A DNA stretch of 64,000 bases from assembly GCA_902712845.1 (NCBI GenBank), contig LR743504.1, positions 470,001 through 534,000 on the forward strand, given 5' to 3'. Shown in pieces: positions 9,039-18,368 of the stretch. The translations under genes and the position numbers were made by a program. Below the pieces are notes generated by a model. It did not search any database, was not told the DNA's origin, and worked only from the letters and a program-made list of their open reading frames with translations. Origin of the DNA: Methylobacterium bullatum. GTDB lineage: Bacteria > Pseudomonadota > Alphaproteobacteria > Rhizobiales > Beijerinckiaceae. Numbering within the stretch: the first letter of the stretch is position 1; the number at the start of each line of letters is the position of its first letter.

Positions 9039-9278
9039 GTGAATACGCGCAACCTGATCACGATCGTCAGCATGATGGTGCTGGTGGGCACCGAAGTCTT
9101 CGCCGTCGCCATCGCCGCCGGCTGGGCGCTCGCCGGCCTGTTCGATCTCGGCGACACCGTGGGCCATGTCCTCATGGTCCTGTTCAGCGCCATCGCCGCC
9201 TGGATCATGCTCCAGCTCTGGCGCCGTGCGGTGAGCATTGAGCCGATTCGCGCCGTCGCGCCGGCCGCCCGTCGCTGA
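9039..9278 (+). CDS. Small two-helix inner-membrane protein, unknown function
   Basis: The 79-residue ORF starts with GTG about ten bases after a GGAG ribosome binding site (cgacGGAGatg). It has two predicted membrane helices (about residues 6-33 and 40-62) and a short basic C-terminal tail. No family was recognised. It lies between actR and purS on the same strand with gaps of 114 and 149 bp, so it may have its own transcript. The regular amphipathic pattern and GC-rich third positions favour a real gene. Confidence 0.55.
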   Translation: MNTRNLITIVSMMVLVGTEVFAVAIAAGWALAGLFDLGDTVGHVLMVLFSAIAAWIMLQLWRRAVSIEPIRAVAPAARR

Positions 9279-9427
9279 TTGAGGGGGTAATCCCGAATCG
9301 CTCTTGCGTCTGACGGAGGCGGCACGGTCGGGGAAACATCCCCTCCGCGATAGGGCAGCCGCGTTGCATGGTCGCCATTTCCCGACTATCGCCTGACGGG
9401 TCGAGCCACAGCACCGAGTCCGAGACC

Positions 9428-9667
9428 ATGAAAGCCCGCATCATCGTCACCCTGAAGACCGGCGTGCTCGACCCTCAGGGCAAGGCGATCGAATCCGCTC
9501 TCTCGTCCTTCGGCATCTCCGGCATCGAGGGTGTCCGCCAGGGCAAGGTTTTCGACGTTGAGATCGCCGACACGGACCCGGCCAGCGCCGAAGCGACGCT
9601 GAAGAGCGCCTGCGAGAAGCTACTCGCGAACACCGTGGTCGAGAACTACGAGATCGAGATCGTCTGA
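9428..9667 (+). CDS. purS: Phosphoribosylformylglycinamidine synthase subunit PurS
   Basis: The 79-residue PurS is the small structural subunit that bridges PurL and PurQ in the FGAM synthase complex of purine synthesis. Recognised by MKARIIVTLKTGVLDPQGKA at the N-terminus, GVRQGKVFDVEI in the middle, and LLANTVVENYEIEI at the C-terminus. The start ATG 9428 gives the family's usual length; the upstream in-frame extension has no similarity. Its stop overlaps the purQ start by one base (TGATG), indicating translational coupling. PurL is not adjacent in this window. Confidence 0.95.
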   Translation: MKARIIVTLKTGVLDPQGKAIESALSSFGISGIEGVRQGKVFDVEIADTDPASAEATLKSACEKLLANTVVENYEIEIV

Positions 9668-10347
9668 TGCGCGCTGCGATCGTCGTCTTCCCCGGCTCCA
9701 ACCGCGACGGCGACGTCGCCCGCGCCCTGCGCCTCGCCGGCGCGGAGGTGGTCAAGGTCTGGCACACCGAGACGGCGCTGCCGGCCGGCACCGACCTCGC
9801 GGTGCTTCCGGGCGGCTTCTCCTACGGTGACTATCTCCGCTGCGGAGCCATCGCCGGACGCGCCGCCGCGATGGATGCCGTTCGCGACCACGCTGCCCGC
9901 GGCGGTCTGGTGCTCGGCATCTGCAACGGCTTCCAGATCTTGTGCGAATCCGGCCTCCTCCCAGGCGTCCTGATGCGCAACGTCGACCGGCGCTTCATCT
10001 GCCATCGGCAGCTGCTCCGGGTGGAGCGCGCCGATACCCGCTTCACGTCGTTCTATGCCGAGGGACAGGTGATCGACGTCTGCGTGGCGCATGGCGAGGG
10101 TAATTACTTCGCCGATGCCGATACGGTCGCGCGCCTCGAAGGCGACGGCCGCGTGGCCTTCCGCTATTCCGACGCCTCGGGCGACCTGACCGTGGACGCC
10201 AACCGGAACGGCTCGTTGAACTCCATCGCCGGCATCTACAGCGAAAACCTCAACGTGCTCGGGATGATGCCCCACCCGGAAAACTTCGTCGAAGGTCTCA
10301 TCGGCGGGGTCGACGGGCGCGGATTGTTCGCAAGCCTGGCGGCGTAA
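9667..10347 (+). CDS. purQ: Phosphoribosylformylglycinamidine synthase subunit PurQ (glutaminase)
   Basis: The 226-residue class I glutamine amidotransferase supplies ammonia to PurL. The nucleophile is C86 in LGICNGFQIL; the catalytic His/Glu pair is in MMPHPENFVEG near residue 200. The N-terminus MRAAIVVFPGSNRDGD is typical. Overlaps purS by one nucleotide. The following 289 bp contain only palindromic repeats, so purL must lie elsewhere. Confidence 0.96.
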   Translation: MRAAIVVFPGSNRDGDVARALRLAGAEVVKVWHTETALPAGTDLAVLPGGFSYGDYLRCGAIAGRAAAMDAVRDHAARGGLVLGICNGFQILCESGLLPGVLMRNVDRRFICHRQLLRVERADTRFTSFYAEGQVIDVCVAHGEGNYFADADTVARLEGDGRVAFRYSDASGDLTVDANRNGSLNSIAGIYSENLNVLGMMPHPENFVEGLIGGVDGRGLFASLAA

Positions 10348-10636
10348 CGCGCAAAAACCCCTCTCCCCTTTGCGGGCTACGGCATTCACACGTCTCGCAA
10401 GCAGCACGAGTCCCCTCTCCTGAAAGGAGAGGGGGTTCCGCTGCGCCTCTGTCGAACTCTCTCGGATAGAGAAAACACCCGTAGAGAAGATGGGTGAATC
10501 CAGTAGCCTCGCGGGAGAGGAGGCCGGTGCAGCGGGCGGGAGAGGGGAAGACCTCTCCGAAGATGGCGCTCCCCTCATCCGACCCGCTGGCGCGGGCCAG
10601 CTTCTCCCGCAAAGGAGAGTGGTAGGCGTCTCGCAA
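10348..10636. repeat. purQ-apt spacer filled by CCCCTCTCC-type palindromic repeats
   Basis: This 289-bp spacer between converging purQ (+) and apt (-) holds no convincing gene. It is built from G/C-rich palindromic pieces: a 10-bp hairpin CCCCTCTCCT/AGGAGAGGGG (10412-10421 with 10425-10434, loop GAA), followed by further GGGAGAGG, GAGAGGGG and CTTCTCCCGCAAAGGAGAG blocks up to about 10620. Such segments are a familiar class of dispersed intergenic repeats in Rhizobiales. The 10412 hairpin may also end transcription from either side. Confidence 0.65.
10412..10434. terminator. Hairpin after purQ, possible terminator
   Basis: A perfect 10-bp stem with a 3-nt GAA loop. It lacks a real U tract on the + strand (ggttcc follows), so intrinsic termination is uncertain; it may simply be the core of the repeat block. 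Confidence 0.4.
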
Positions 10637-11182
10637 TTAATGCCCGTCGAATTCCATCAGCGTCCGCACCGGCACGTCGAGGTCGCGCAGCTTCTGCGCC
10701 CCGCCGATCTCGGGCAGGTCGATGACGAAGCAGGCCGCCACCACCTCGGCGCCGATCTGGCGCAGCAGGTTCACAGCCGCGCAGGCGGTACCGCCCGTGG
10801 CGATGAGATCGTCCACCAGCAGCACCTTGTCGCCCGGCTTGATGGCGTCGACGTGGATTTCCATCTCGTCGGTGCCGTATTCCAGCGCGTAGGCGATGGA
10901 GACGGTCTTGTGAGGCAGCTTTCCCTTCTTGCGGATCGGCACGAAGCCCGATGAGAGCTGGTGGGCCACCGCGCCGCCGAGGATGAAGCCCCGCGCCTCG
11001 ATTCCCGCCACCTGATCGATCCGCCCGCCCGCGAAGGGGTGGACCAGGGAATCCACCGCCCGGCGGAAGGCGCGCGGGTCGCTGAGCAGCGTGGTGATGT
11101 CGCGAAAGACGATACCGGGCTTCGGGTAATCCGGGATCGAGCGGATCGAATCCTTCAGCGCGGAGTGGCGGCGGGCTTCCAT
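10637..11182 (-). CDS. apt: Adenine phosphoribosyltransferase
   Basis: The 181-residue cytoplasmic enzyme salvages adenine to AMP using PRPP. Diagnostic segments are [18 protein letters not shown] near the N-terminus, [13 protein letters not shown], and the PRPP-binding loop [14 protein letters not shown] near residue 125. Length is normal. The suhB-like gene lies about 85 bp away in the same orientation and upstream, so the two may share a transcript. Confidence 0.96.
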   Translation of the reverse strand: MEARRHSALKDSIRSIPDYPKPGIVFRDITTLLSDPRAFRRAVDSLVHPFAGGRIDQVAGIEARGFILGGAVAHQLSSGFVPIRKKGKLPHKTVSIAYALEYGTDEMEIHVDAIKPGDKVLLVDDLIATGGTACAAVNLLRQIGAEVVAACFVIDLPEIGGAQKLRDLDVPVRTLMEFDGH

Positions 11183-11266
11183 TCGGGCGGCTTTCGCTAG
11201 GATAGGTCAGGATCGGAGCGGGTTTGGACGGGCCGTGCCCTGGCTGGAAAGCCGGGGCCTCGGATC

Positions 11267-12061
11267 TCAGGCGTTGGCGCGGCGCAGGAGCTTCACGAGG
11301 TCGCCGTGCAGGCTCTCGTTGCCGGCGGCAACCGAGCGGGCGGCCAGGGGCTCCGCTCCGCCATCGGCGCTGGTGACGAAGCCGCCAGCCTCGCGGACCA
11401 GGATGATGCCGGCCGCGATGTCCCAGGTCTGCAGGTCACGCTCCCAGTAGAGGTCCGAGCGGCCGCAGGCGACATAGGCGAGGTCGAGGGCGGCCGAGCC
11501 GAAGCGGCGGGCACCGCCGGTCACCGCCATCACCGCCGCGACTTCGCGCAGGAGCTTCGGGTGGTCGCCGCGCCCGAGATAGGGCGAGCCATAGGCGACG
11601 AGGGCGTCGGCGAGGTCTGTCCGGCCGGAGACGCGAAGGCGGCGGTTGTTGAGATAGGCGCCCTTGCCGCGCTCGGCCACGAAGAGCTCGTCCTTGGCCG
11701 GATCGTAGATGACGCCGGCGACGATCTGGCCTTCGCGTTCGAGACCCACCGAGATCGCGAAATGCGGGATGCCGTGGAGGAAGTTGGTGGTGCCGTCGAG
11801 GGGGTCGACATGCCAGGTATGGCTCTTGTCCTGCCCTTCGATATTCCCGGATTCCTCGAGAATCAGGCCGTAGCCGGGACGCGCCTTCATCAGGGCATCG
11901 CGCAACACCTCCTCTGCCTTGCGGTCGGCGGCGGAAACGAAGTTGCCGGGACCTTTACGCGAAACCTGGAGGTTCTCGATCTCGCCATAGTCGCGCTTGA
12001 GGCCACGGGCGGCCTTGCGGACGGCGTCGACCATGACGGTCATGAGAGGTGAGCTGATCAT
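11267..12061 (-). CDS. suhB: Inositol monophosphatase family protein (SuhB type)
   Basis: The 264-residue Mg2+-dependent phosphatase has all three metal-site motifs: EES (in LILEESGNI, near residue 70), DPLDGTTNF (near 87-95) and WDIAAG (in LQTWDIAAGIIL, near 214). Family members hydrolyse inositol or other sugar phosphates; in enterics SuhB also joins the rRNA antitermination complex, which cannot be inferred here. ATG 12061 (MISSPLMTV) gives the usual length; MTVMVDA seven residues later is an alternative start. Confidence 0.9.
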   Translation of the reverse strand: MISSPLMTVMVDAVRKAARGLKRDYGEIENLQVSRKGPGNFVSAADRKAEEVLRDALMKARPGYGLILEESGNIEGQDKSHTWHVDPLDGTTNFLHGIPHFAISVGLEREGQIVAGVIYDPAKDELFVAERGKGAYLNNRRLRVSGRTDLADALVAYGSPYLGRGDHPKLLREVAAVMAVTGGARRFGSAALDLAYVACGRSDLYWERDLQTWDIAAGIILVREAGGFVTSADGGAEPLAARSVAAGNESLHGDLVKLLRRANA

Positions 12062-12296
12062 CGATGCAAAGGTCCGGGTCGATTCAAAGAACGGTCTTGC
12101 GCGGCCATAGCATGTTTGCCGCCCGCCTCACCCCTCGCCGATGCGGGGCAGAGCAGAAACGCGCGCAGGCGCCCATGGATGCCGCATCGTCCGCGCCAAG
12201 CGTCGCGCGGGTCTTGTTACCAAGAGGCACTGGTCCCGACCAAGGGCCGGAATCAGTGCGTTCGGCGGACGGCCGCCGCCGCGCGGTCGCGCGGGC

Positions 12297-12327
12297 AGTC
12301 GACGATGAGGTTTCCTCATCGTCGACT
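12297..12327. terminator. 14-bp perfect hairpin downstream of the Sel1-repeat gene
   Basis: Arms 12297-12310 and 12314-12327 pair perfectly (AGTCGACGATGAGG core) around a three-base TTT/AAA loop. The hairpin ends five bases before the TAA/TGA end of the converging Sel1 gene (12333), so it is placed like a terminator, although no U tract follows on the minus strand. The 12062-12296 spacer upstream holds no gene that I can support. Confidence 0.45.
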
Positions 12328-12332
12328 GGTTA

Positions 12333-13382
12333 TCACTCCACCTTCATCCGCGCCTCGGCCAGTCGCTCGGCCCGGCCGCGCTCCTCGGCGGTGAGGCCGG
12401 CGAGGGTCTCGTCCAGCTTCGGGTCGGAGCGCCCCTGGGCGGCGGCGGCAAGATTCCAGGCAGCAGCCTCGACAGGGTTCTTCTGGATACCCCGTCCCAG
12501 GGCATAGAGGATGGCCACGCGATTCTGCGCGATGGCGTTGCCGCGCGACGCGGCGTGGAGGAAGTAGCGGGCCGCGCGGGCCTCGTCCTTCTCGACGCCG
12601 ATGCCGTTGAACAGAAGGATCGCGAATTCGACCTCACCGGCGAGATCGCCGTTATCGGCGGCGCGCCGGAACCACTCGGCCGCCTGTTTGGGATCCTTCG
12701 GCACCCCCCTCCCCTGGAGGTAGAGCACACCGAGATCGTGCTGCGCGGGGCCGATCTCGCCCTCGGCCGCCTTGCGAAACAACTCGGCGGCCTTGGCTTC
12801 GTCCGGCTCGGTTCCCGTGCCGATCAGGATCAGGGCGAGGTTGTAGGCAGCCGTGGTGTCCCCCTTGGCGGAGGCCTGTTCGAGCCAGCGGCGCCCGGCT
12901 TTCGGGTCCTTCGTGCCGCCACGGCCATCGATCGACATCAGGCCGAGGGAGGCCATGGCGTGGGTGTCGCCCTGGTTGGCGGCCAGACGGTACCATTCGG
13001 CCGCCTTCACCGGGTCCTGCTTGACCCCGAGGCCCTGGTTGTAGAGCTCGCCGAGCAGCGTCATCGCCGCGGCGTCCTTGTTGTCGGCGGCGATCCGCTT
13101 CGTCGCCTCGCGGAAGGCGGTGGTATATTGGCCGCGCTGGTAGGCGCCGAAGGCGATGTCGGGCTCGGTCTTCGAACGGGGCGGCACCGCGCCGGTCGCG
13201 CCGATGGAATACGGCGTCGGGAGTTCCCGCAGCTGCCCCTTCAGCGCCTCCTTGGGGCGAGGCGTCAGCGATTGGGGTCCGGCCGGGTCGGTCGGCATCA
13301 CCTTCGGCGCTTCGGCGCGGGCAGCAAACACCAGGCCCTCCGCCAAAGCGAGGGCGAGGGCGGCCCGGCGGACCCGCCTCAC
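12333..13382 (-). CDS. Exported Sel1-repeat (TPR-like) protein
   Basis: The 349-residue product has a short signal peptide (residues 1-~24, VRRVRRAALALALAEGLVF.. AARAEA) and then about six Sel1 repeats (AAMTLLGELYNQGLGVKQD, AMASLGLMSIDGRGG and so on, each with A-x-x-x-L-G/A and a final W-Y/F-R). Sel1 proteins act as scaffolds in envelope and regulatory complexes; the partner here is unknown. I place the start at GTG 13382, which overlaps the thiE stop as GTGA, because the longer frame (to 13532) lies inside thiE and reads as Arg/Gly-rich noise. This implies translational coupling with thiE. Confidence 0.85.
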   Translation of the reverse strand: MRRVRRAALALALAEGLVFAARAEAPKVMPTDPAGPQSLTPRPKEALKGQLRELPTPYSIGATGAVPPRSKTEPDIAFGAYQRGQYTTAFREATKRIAADNKDAAAMTLLGELYNQGLGVKQDPVKAAEWYRLAANQGDTHAMASLGLMSIDGRGGTKDPKAGRRWLEQASAKGDTTAAYNLALILIGTGTEPDEAKAAELFRKAAEGEIGPAQHDLGVLYLQGRGVPKDPKQAAEWFRRAADNGDLAGEVEFAILLFNGIGVEKDEARAARYFLHAASRGNAIAQNRVAILYALGRGIQKNPVEAAAWNLAAAAQGRSDPKLDETLAGLTAEERGRAERLAEARMKVE

Positions 13383-14038
13383 GTATCGGCCTCCGACGCC
13401 GCGACCAATGCCTGGATGGCGGCGATATCCGCCCCTTCTCCCATCCACAGATGGCTTTCCAGCCCGAGGAACTCGGCCCCCGTTGCCAGGAGCCCGTCCA
13501 CCTGGGCCAAATCGTGGGCCACGGCGATGCACGGAGTTTCGAAGATTTCAACCCACCATTCCGCGCGCTCGCGCACGGTATCGGCATCGGGGGCGATCCC
13601 GTCCGAGTAGATCCCCCCGAACATCACGTAATCGACACCGGCCTCGCCGGCCTCCATCGCCGCGTGCTTCTGCTCATGCCCGCCGGCTCCGAGGATGCGA
13701 CCGTCGCTGAGGCGTTCGCGCAGATCCTGCAGGGCACCGTCCCGCGCCTTGTCGAGGTGAACCCCGTCCGCCCCGCCCCGCGCGGCCACGCTGACGACGT
13801 CGCCGGCGAAATCGGACACGGTGATGACCAGGGCGGCGCCGGTCGACTGCGCCGCCGGAGCGAGTCGCTTGACGAGGTTCACGAGGCTGCGCTCATCGGC
13901 CGGGGCGAGCCGCAGGACCACGGCCGCCACGTCCCCCGCCGCGCAGGCGGCGGCCAGCGCCTCGGCGAGGGCATCGGCCCGGTCGGAATCCACCCGATGG
14001 GGAGACAGCAGGGCGAGGCGGGTGCGGGGTTCGGCCAT
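13379..14038 (-). CDS. thiE: Thiamine-phosphate synthase family protein
   Basis: The 219-residue product is a TIM-barrel protein similar to ThiE/TenI: it has the DVVSVAARGGADGVHLDKA segment (family D-GVHLGQxD region), SDGRILGAGGHE and DYVMFGGIYSDG (family phosphate-binding site). Canonical ThiE couples HMP-PP to thiazole phosphate. The conserved glutamine/aspartate after VHL is replaced by KA, so a divergent member with another substrate is possible; relatives in Rhizobiales are nevertheless annotated as thiamine phosphate synthase. It lies between fba and a Sel1 gene, overlapping the latter by four bases, rather than with other thiamine genes. Confidence 0.75.
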   Translation of the reverse strand: MAEPRTRLALLSPHRVDSDRADALAEALAAACAAGDVAAVVLRLAPADERSLVNLVKRLAPAAQSTGAALVITVSDFAGDVVSVAARGGADGVHLDKARDGALQDLRERLSDGRILGAGGHEQKHAAMEAGEAGVDYVMFGGIYSDGIAPDADTVRERAEWWVEIFETPCIAVAHDLAQVDGLLATGAEFLGLESHLWMGEGADIAAIQALVAASEADT

Positions 14039-14061
14039 TCTTCTGGTCCTGACAGCATCAT

Positions 14062-14146
14062 CCCGAGACGCGTGCTCCGCGTCTCGGGGAAAGGCGATGC
14101 GAGATCACCGCGTCACGGCATGGTTCCGGATGGGATCCGGAACCAT
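14062..14146. repeat. Two tandem hairpins in the fba-thiE spacer
   Basis: Two separate perfect palindromes fill the 119-bp spacer: CCCGAGACGCG (14062-14072) pairing with 14078-14088 over a 5-nt loop, and a 12-bp stem CATGGTTCCGGA (14118-14129) pairing with 14135-14146 over a 5-nt loop. The second lies 12 bases after the fba stop on the minus strand and is well placed to terminate or stabilise the fba mRNA. Neither has a U tract; both look like dispersed REP-type units. Confidence 0.55.
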
Positions 14147-14157
14147 GGAGCAGGGGC

Positions 14158-15228
14158 TCAGGCGGCGCCGATCTTCGGGTCGAGCGAGCCGTTGGCATAG
14201 CGCTTGGCCATCTCGGAGACCGAGATCGGGCGGATCTTCGAACCCTGACCGGCGGTGCCGAACTCCTCGAAACGCTGGCGGCAGAGCTTCGTCATCGCGT
14301 CCATGGCGGGCTTCAGGTACTTGCGCGGGTCGAACTCGGCCGGGTTCTCCGTGAGCACCTTCCGGATCTGGCCGGTCATGGCCATGCGGTTGTCGGTGTC
14401 GATGTTGATCTTGCGCACGCCGTGCTTGATGCCGCGCTGGATCTCGGCCACCGGCACGCCCCAGGTCGGCTTCATCTGGCCGCCGTAGGAATTGATGATG
14501 TCCTGCAGGTCCTGCGGCACCGAGGAGGAGCCGTGCATGACGAGGTGGGTCGTCGGCAGGCGGCGGTGGATCTCCTCGATCACGTTCATGGCGAGCACGT
14601 CGCCGTCGGGCTGGCGGGTGAACTTGTAGGCACCGTGGCTGGTGCCCATGGCGACGGCGAGCGCGTCGACCTTGGTGGCGGAAACGAACTTCACCGCCTC
14701 TTCCGGGTCGGTGAGGAGCTGGTCGTGGCTGAGCACGCCCTCGGCGCCATGACCGTCCTCGGCCTCGCCCTGGCCGCTCTCCAGCGAGCCGAGCACGCCG
14801 AGCTCGCCTTCCACCGAGACCCCGGCCCAATGCGCCATGCGGGTGACGTTGCCGGTGATCTCGACGTTGTAGGCGTAGTCGGCGGGGGTCTTGCCGTCGG
14901 CCTTCAGCGAGCCGTCCATCATCACCGAGGTGAAGCCGTACTGGATCGCGGTGGCGCAGGTGGCTTCGTTGTTGCCGTGGTCGAGATGCATGCAGACGGG
15001 GATGTGGGGGTAGATCTCCACGAGGCCGTCGATGAGCTTGGCCAGCACCACGTCGTTGGCATAGGCGCGCGCGCCCTTGCTCGCCTGCAGGATCACCGGC
15101 GAATCGGTGGCATCCGCCGCCGCCATGATGGCCAGTCCCTGCTCCATGTTGTTCAGGTTGAAGGCCGGAACGCCGTATTCGTATTCGGCGGCGTGATCCA
15201 GGAGCTGCCTCAGGGTGATGCGTGCCAT
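14158..15228 (-). CDS. fba: Class II fructose-1,6-bisphosphate aldolase (Calvin/gluconeogenic subtype)
   Basis: The 356-residue zinc-dependent aldolase interconverts fructose-1,6-bisphosphate with DHAP and GAP. Zn ligands and active-site motifs are visible: CMHLDHGNN (near residue 80), [10 protein letters not shown] (near 138), [14 protein letters not shown] and HGSSSVP. The length and the [14 protein letters not shown] insert place it in the CbbA-like class IIB subtype. A good GGAG precedes the ATG. Together with pgk and gap on the same strand it forms a triose-phosphate cluster; the 290-bp gap to pgk carries a palindromic repeat and probably separates transcripts or processes them. Confidence 0.96.
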   Translation of the reverse strand: MARITLRQLLDHAAEYEYGVPAFNLNNMEQGLAIMAAADATDSPVILQASKGARAYANDVVLAKLIDGLVEIYPHIPVCMHLDHGNNEATCATAIQYGFTSVMMDGSLKADGKTPADYAYNVEITGNVTRMAHWAGVSVEGELGVLGSLESGQGEAEDGHGAEGVLSHDQLLTDPEEAVKFVSATKVDALAVAMGTSHGAYKFTRQPDGDVLAMNVIEEIHRRLPTTHLVMHGSSSVPQDLQDIINSYGGQMKPTWGVPVAEIQRGIKHGVRKINIDTDNRMAMTGQIRKVLTENPAEFDPRKYLKPAMDAMTKLCRQRFEEFGTAGQGSKIRPISVSEMAKRYANGSLDPKIGAA

Positions 15229-15380
15229 TGGTGTCTCCTCAAACGATGGGGCCGACGCGATGGGCCGCCATCCACTGAAATATGCCTGCCTTGTCGGACC
15301 TTACCGGGTCCGTCGCAACTCCGTCCCGAAGCCGTCGGCGACAGAACGCTGTGTCGTCATCCCAAAATCCCACCCAAACA

Positions 15381-15496
15381 CCGCATCCTGAGATGCCGAA
15401 GCGGAGCGAGGCCCTCGACGGGGTCTCCCAGTTCGCGTGGAGGATGCCGGAGCCCTCCTTCACGGCGCGCTGCCGCTTGCACCTCAGGATGAGGTG
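15381..15496. repeat. 116-bp palindromic repeat, family copy A (fba-pgk spacer)
   Basis: The ends form an inverted repeat, CATCCTGAGATG at 15384-15395 against CACCTCAGGATG at 15480-15491 (one mismatch). The interior contains GGAGGGCTCC- and CTCGA-type blocks seen in the same order, on the opposite strand, in copies B (29669-29783) and C (32012-32127). Copy A is the most diverged: its inner stem is degraded. The rest of the 15229-15518 spacer shows no gene. Confidence 0.75.
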
Positions 15497-15518
15497 ATGG
15501 AACCTAGGATGGAACCGG

Positions 15519-16721
15519 TCACCCCTTGACGCGCAGGGCCTCGACGCCGGGCAGGACCTTGCCTTCCAGCCATTCGAGGAACGCGCCGCCTGCGGTGGAT
15601 ACGTACGAGAAATCGTCGGCGACGCCGGCATGGTTGAGGGCGGCCACCGTGTCGCCTCCGCCCGCCACCGAGACGAGCTTGCCGGCCTTGGTGCGTTCGG
15701 CCGCGTGGCGCGCCGCCGCCACCGTGGCGGCGTCGAAGGGGGCTAGTTCGAAGGCGCCGAGCGGACCGTTCCAGACCAGGGTGGCGGCCTCGTCGATGGC
15801 GGCGTCGATCTCGGCCACCGAGGCCGGGCCGGCATCGAGGATCATGCCGGTCTCCGACACGGCGTCGACGCTTGACGTCTCATGCGCCGCGTTGGCCTTG
15901 AACTCGGCGGCGACCACAACGTCCACGGGCAGGATGATACGGCACTTGGCGGACGCGGCGGCATCGAGGATGCGGAGCGCCGTCTCGGCGAGATCCTTTT
16001 CGCACAGGGACTTGCCGACGGCTTTCCCTTGGGCGTGCAGGAAGGTGTTGGCCATGCCGCCGCCGATGACGAGCATGTCCACCTTGGCGACGAGGTTCTG
16101 CAGGAGGTCGATCTTCGAGGACACCTTGGCGCCGCCCACGAGGGCGATGACCGGGCGGCTCGGCGCCTCGAGCCCCTTGGTGAGCGCGTCGAGCTCGGCC
16201 TGCATCAACCGGCCGGCATAGGCCGGCAGCACATGGGCGAGGCCCTCGGTCGAGGCATGGGCGCGGTGGGCGGCCGAGAAGGCCTCGTTGACGAAGACGT
16301 CGCCGTTGGCGGCCAGCGCCGCTACGAAACCGGCCTCGTTTGTCTCTTCGCCTGCGTGGAAGCGGGTGTTCTCCAGGAGGAGAACGTCGCCGTTCTTCAG
16401 CGCCGAGACGGCCGAGGACGCGGCCTCTCCGACACAATCATCGGCGAAGGCGACCGGGCGGCCGAGACGGTCGGACAGGGCGGAGACCACCTGCTTCAGC
16501 GAATCGGCCACCACCGGCTTACCCTTGGGGCGGCCGAAATGCGCCAGCAGCACCACACGCCCACCGCCATCGGCGATCTCGCGGATCGTCGGGACGATCC
16601 TCTCGATGCGGGTGGCGTCGGTGACGCGCTCCCCCTCCATCGGCACGTTCAGGTCGACGCGGAGAAGCACGCGCTTGCCCTGGAGGGAGCCGGCATCGTC
16701 GAGGGTGCGGAAAGCGGTCAT
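15519..16721 (-). CDS. pgk: Phosphoglycerate kinase
   Basis: The 400-residue enzyme transfers phosphate between 1,3-bisphosphoglycerate and ADP. Motifs are [12 protein letters not shown] near residue 17, [37 protein letters not shown], and the nucleotide-binding GGGDTVAA near residue 370. The start ATG 16721 gives the standard length; the frame stays open upstream without similarity. It is transcribed after the coiled-coil membrane protein gene (29 bp gap), which itself follows gap. Confidence 0.97.
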   Translation of the reverse strand: MTAFRTLDDAGSLQGKRVLLRVDLNVPMEGERVTDATRIERIVPTIREIADGGGRVVLLAHFGRPKGKPVVADSLKQVVSALSDRLGRPVAFADDCVGEAASSAVSALKNGDVLLLENTRFHAGEETNEAGFVAALAANGDVFVNEAFSAAHRAHASTEGLAHVLPAYAGRLMQAELDALTKGLEAPSRPVIALVGGAKVSSKIDLLQNLVAKVDMLVIGGGMANTFLHAQGKAVGKSLCEKDLAETALRILDAAASAKCRIILPVDVVVAAEFKANAAHETSSVDAVSETGMILDAGPASVAEIDAAIDEAATLVWNGPLGAFELAPFDAATVAAARHAAERTKAGKLVSVAGGGDTVAALNHAGVADDFSYVSTAGGAFLEWLEGKVLPGVEALRVKG

Positions 16722-16750
16722 CCTGGCCTTCAATGTCGTCGAGAGAAATG

Positions 16751-17275
16751 TCAGCGCGGGGTGATGAGCCCGTCGAGATGGAAGCGCTGGGCAGCAATGG
16801 TCAGCACCACGGTGAGCACGGCGGTGATGATTGCCGTCAGCACCAGGGCCCCGGAACCGGGCAGCCGGCGCGTGCGGTCGGCGACGGCGCGGACTTCGCT
16901 GCGCAGGGCCGCGAGATCCGATTGGCGCGCCGCCTCGCTCATGCGGGCGGTCGCCCCCTCGATCTTCTCCTCGACGCGGGAGAGCAGGGCCTCGGAGCGG
17001 GCGTACTTGTCCTCGATCCGCGCGCACTTGTCCTCGATGCGGGCGAGCTGATCGCTGCCGTGCGAGGATGGGGCGGGCGCGGATTGAGCCAGGGGCTCGG
17101 CCTTGCCCACCACCAGCGGCGGCGTCGCCTGCTGGTTGGCGATCGCCTGGGTCTCAGGCACCGGCGACGGCGCCGCACCCGCGAGCGCGGTGTTCTCGGA
17201 CGTGAAACTCTCAGAAGTCTTGGCGCCCGGGATGAAGCTGGTTCCGGTCGACGGGGTCGGCGAAGGCTCGGTCAT
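16751..17275 (-). CDS. Coiled-coil, C-terminally membrane-anchored hypothetical protein
   Basis: The 174-residue product has three parts: a Pro/Ser/Thr/Ala-rich N-terminal third, an alpha-helical coiled coil (about residues 75-135) with the near-repeat [18 protein letters not shown], and a single C-terminal membrane helix (about 143-165, [18 protein letters not shown]). This tail-anchored layout is like that of small membrane-tethered scaffolds. No named family was recognised. It is conserved in position between gap and pgk in this segment and likely co-transcribed with pgk (29 bp). Confidence 0.68.
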   Translation of the reverse strand: MTEPSPTPSTGTSFIPGAKTSESFTSENTALAGAAPSPVPETQAIANQQATPPLVVGKAEPLAQSAPAPSSHGSDQLARIEDKCARIEDKYARSEALLSRVEEKIEGATARMSEAARQSDLAALRSEVRAVADRTRRLPGSGALVLTAIITAVLTVVLTIAAQRFHLDGLITPR

Positions 17276-17360
17276 GTCGGACGCACCATTGCTGGTCGAT
17301 CAAAGGGTGTCGTTCACGAGGCATCCCGGGCGGCCCACGGGCCGCCCGGAAGCGCCGCTC

Positions 17361-18368
17361 TCAGAGCAGCTTTGCCATCGCCACGGCGGTGTCCGCCATG
17401 CGATTCGAGAAGCCCCACTCGTTGTCGTACCAGGAGAGGATACGCACGAACGTGCCGTCCATCACCTTGGTCTGGTCGAGGTGGAAGGTGGACGAATGAG
17501 GATCGTGGTTGAAGTCGATGGAGACGTTGGGCTGGTCGGTATAAGCCAGCACGCCCTTCAGCGGGCCGTCGGCCGCGGCGCGGATGGCGTTGTTGATCTC
17601 CTCGACGGAGGTCTGGCGCTTGGCGGTGAACACGAGGTCGACGGCCGAAACGTTGGGGGTCGGCACGCGGATCGAGGTTCCGTCGAGCTTGCCCTTCAGC
17701 TCCGGCAGGACGAGGCCGACGGCCTTGGCGGCACCCGTGGAGGTCGGGATCATCGACAGCGCGGCGGCACGGGCCCGGTAGAGGTCTTTGTGCATCTGGT
17801 CGAGGGAGGGCTGGTCGTTGGTGTAGGAATGGATCGTCGTCATGAAGCCGCGCTCGATCCCGACGAGATCGTTGAGCACCTTGGCCACCGGCACGAGGCA
17901 GTTGGTGGTGCAGGAGGCGTTCGAGATGACGAGGTGGTCGGCGTTCAGCTGATCGTGGTTGACGCCGTAGACCACGGTGAGGTCGGCGCCGTCGGCGGGG
18001 GCCGAGACGATGACGCGCTTGGCGCCGGCGTCGAGATGGGCCTTGGCCTTGTCCTTCGAGGTGAAGATGCCGGTGCATTCCAGCGCGATGTCGACGCCGA
18101 GCTCGCGGTGCGGAAGCTCGGCCGGGTTGCGCACGGCGGTGACCTTGATGCGCTGACCGTCGACGACGATGAACTCGCCGTCCACTTCGACCTTGGCGTT
18201 GAAGCGGCCGTGGATCGAGTCGAAGCGCAGCAGGTGGGCATTGGTCTCGACGGGGCCGAGATCGTTGATCGCGACGACCTCGATATCCTTGCGGCCGGAC
18301 TCGTGGATGGCGCGCAGGATGTTGCGGCCGATGCGTCCGAACCCGTTGATGGCAACCTTCACCGACAC
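17361..18368 (-). CDS. gap: Glyceraldehyde-3-phosphate dehydrogenase, type I
   Basis: The 335-residue enzyme oxidises GAP with NAD(P)+ and phosphate. The N-terminal Rossmann motif is [11 protein letters not shown] (6-16), the catalytic cysteine is C153 in [10 protein letters not shown], and the C-terminal [16 protein letters not shown] is invariant in the family. The start is GTG 18368 (preceded by GAAGGA). Cofactor preference cannot be assigned: the D at residue 36 region reads AINDLGPVE, suggesting NAD use. It heads the gap-hyp-pgk run. Confidence 0.96.
   Translation of the reverse strand: MSVKVAINGFGRIGRNILRAIHESGRKDIEVVAINDLGPVETNAHLLRFDSIHGRFNAKVEVDGEFIVVDGQRIKVTAVRNPAELPHRELGVDIALECTGIFTSKDKAKAHLDAGAKRVIVSAPADGADLTVVYGVNHDQLNADHLVISNASCTTNCLVPVAKVLNDLVGIERGFMTTIHSYTNDQPSLDQMHKDLYRARAAALSMIPTSTGAAKAVGLVLPELKGKLDGTSIRVPTPNVSAVDLVFTAKRQTSVEEINNAIRAAADGPLKGVLAYTDQPNVSIDFNHDPHSSTFHLDQTKVMDGTFVRILSWYDNEWGFSNRMADTAVAMAKLL

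Noticed and set aside
12062..12332. Possible gene upstream of suhB on the + strand (12064-12507)
   Set aside because: Translation is Arg/Ser-rich, crosses a perfect hairpin and lies antisense to the Sel1 gene.
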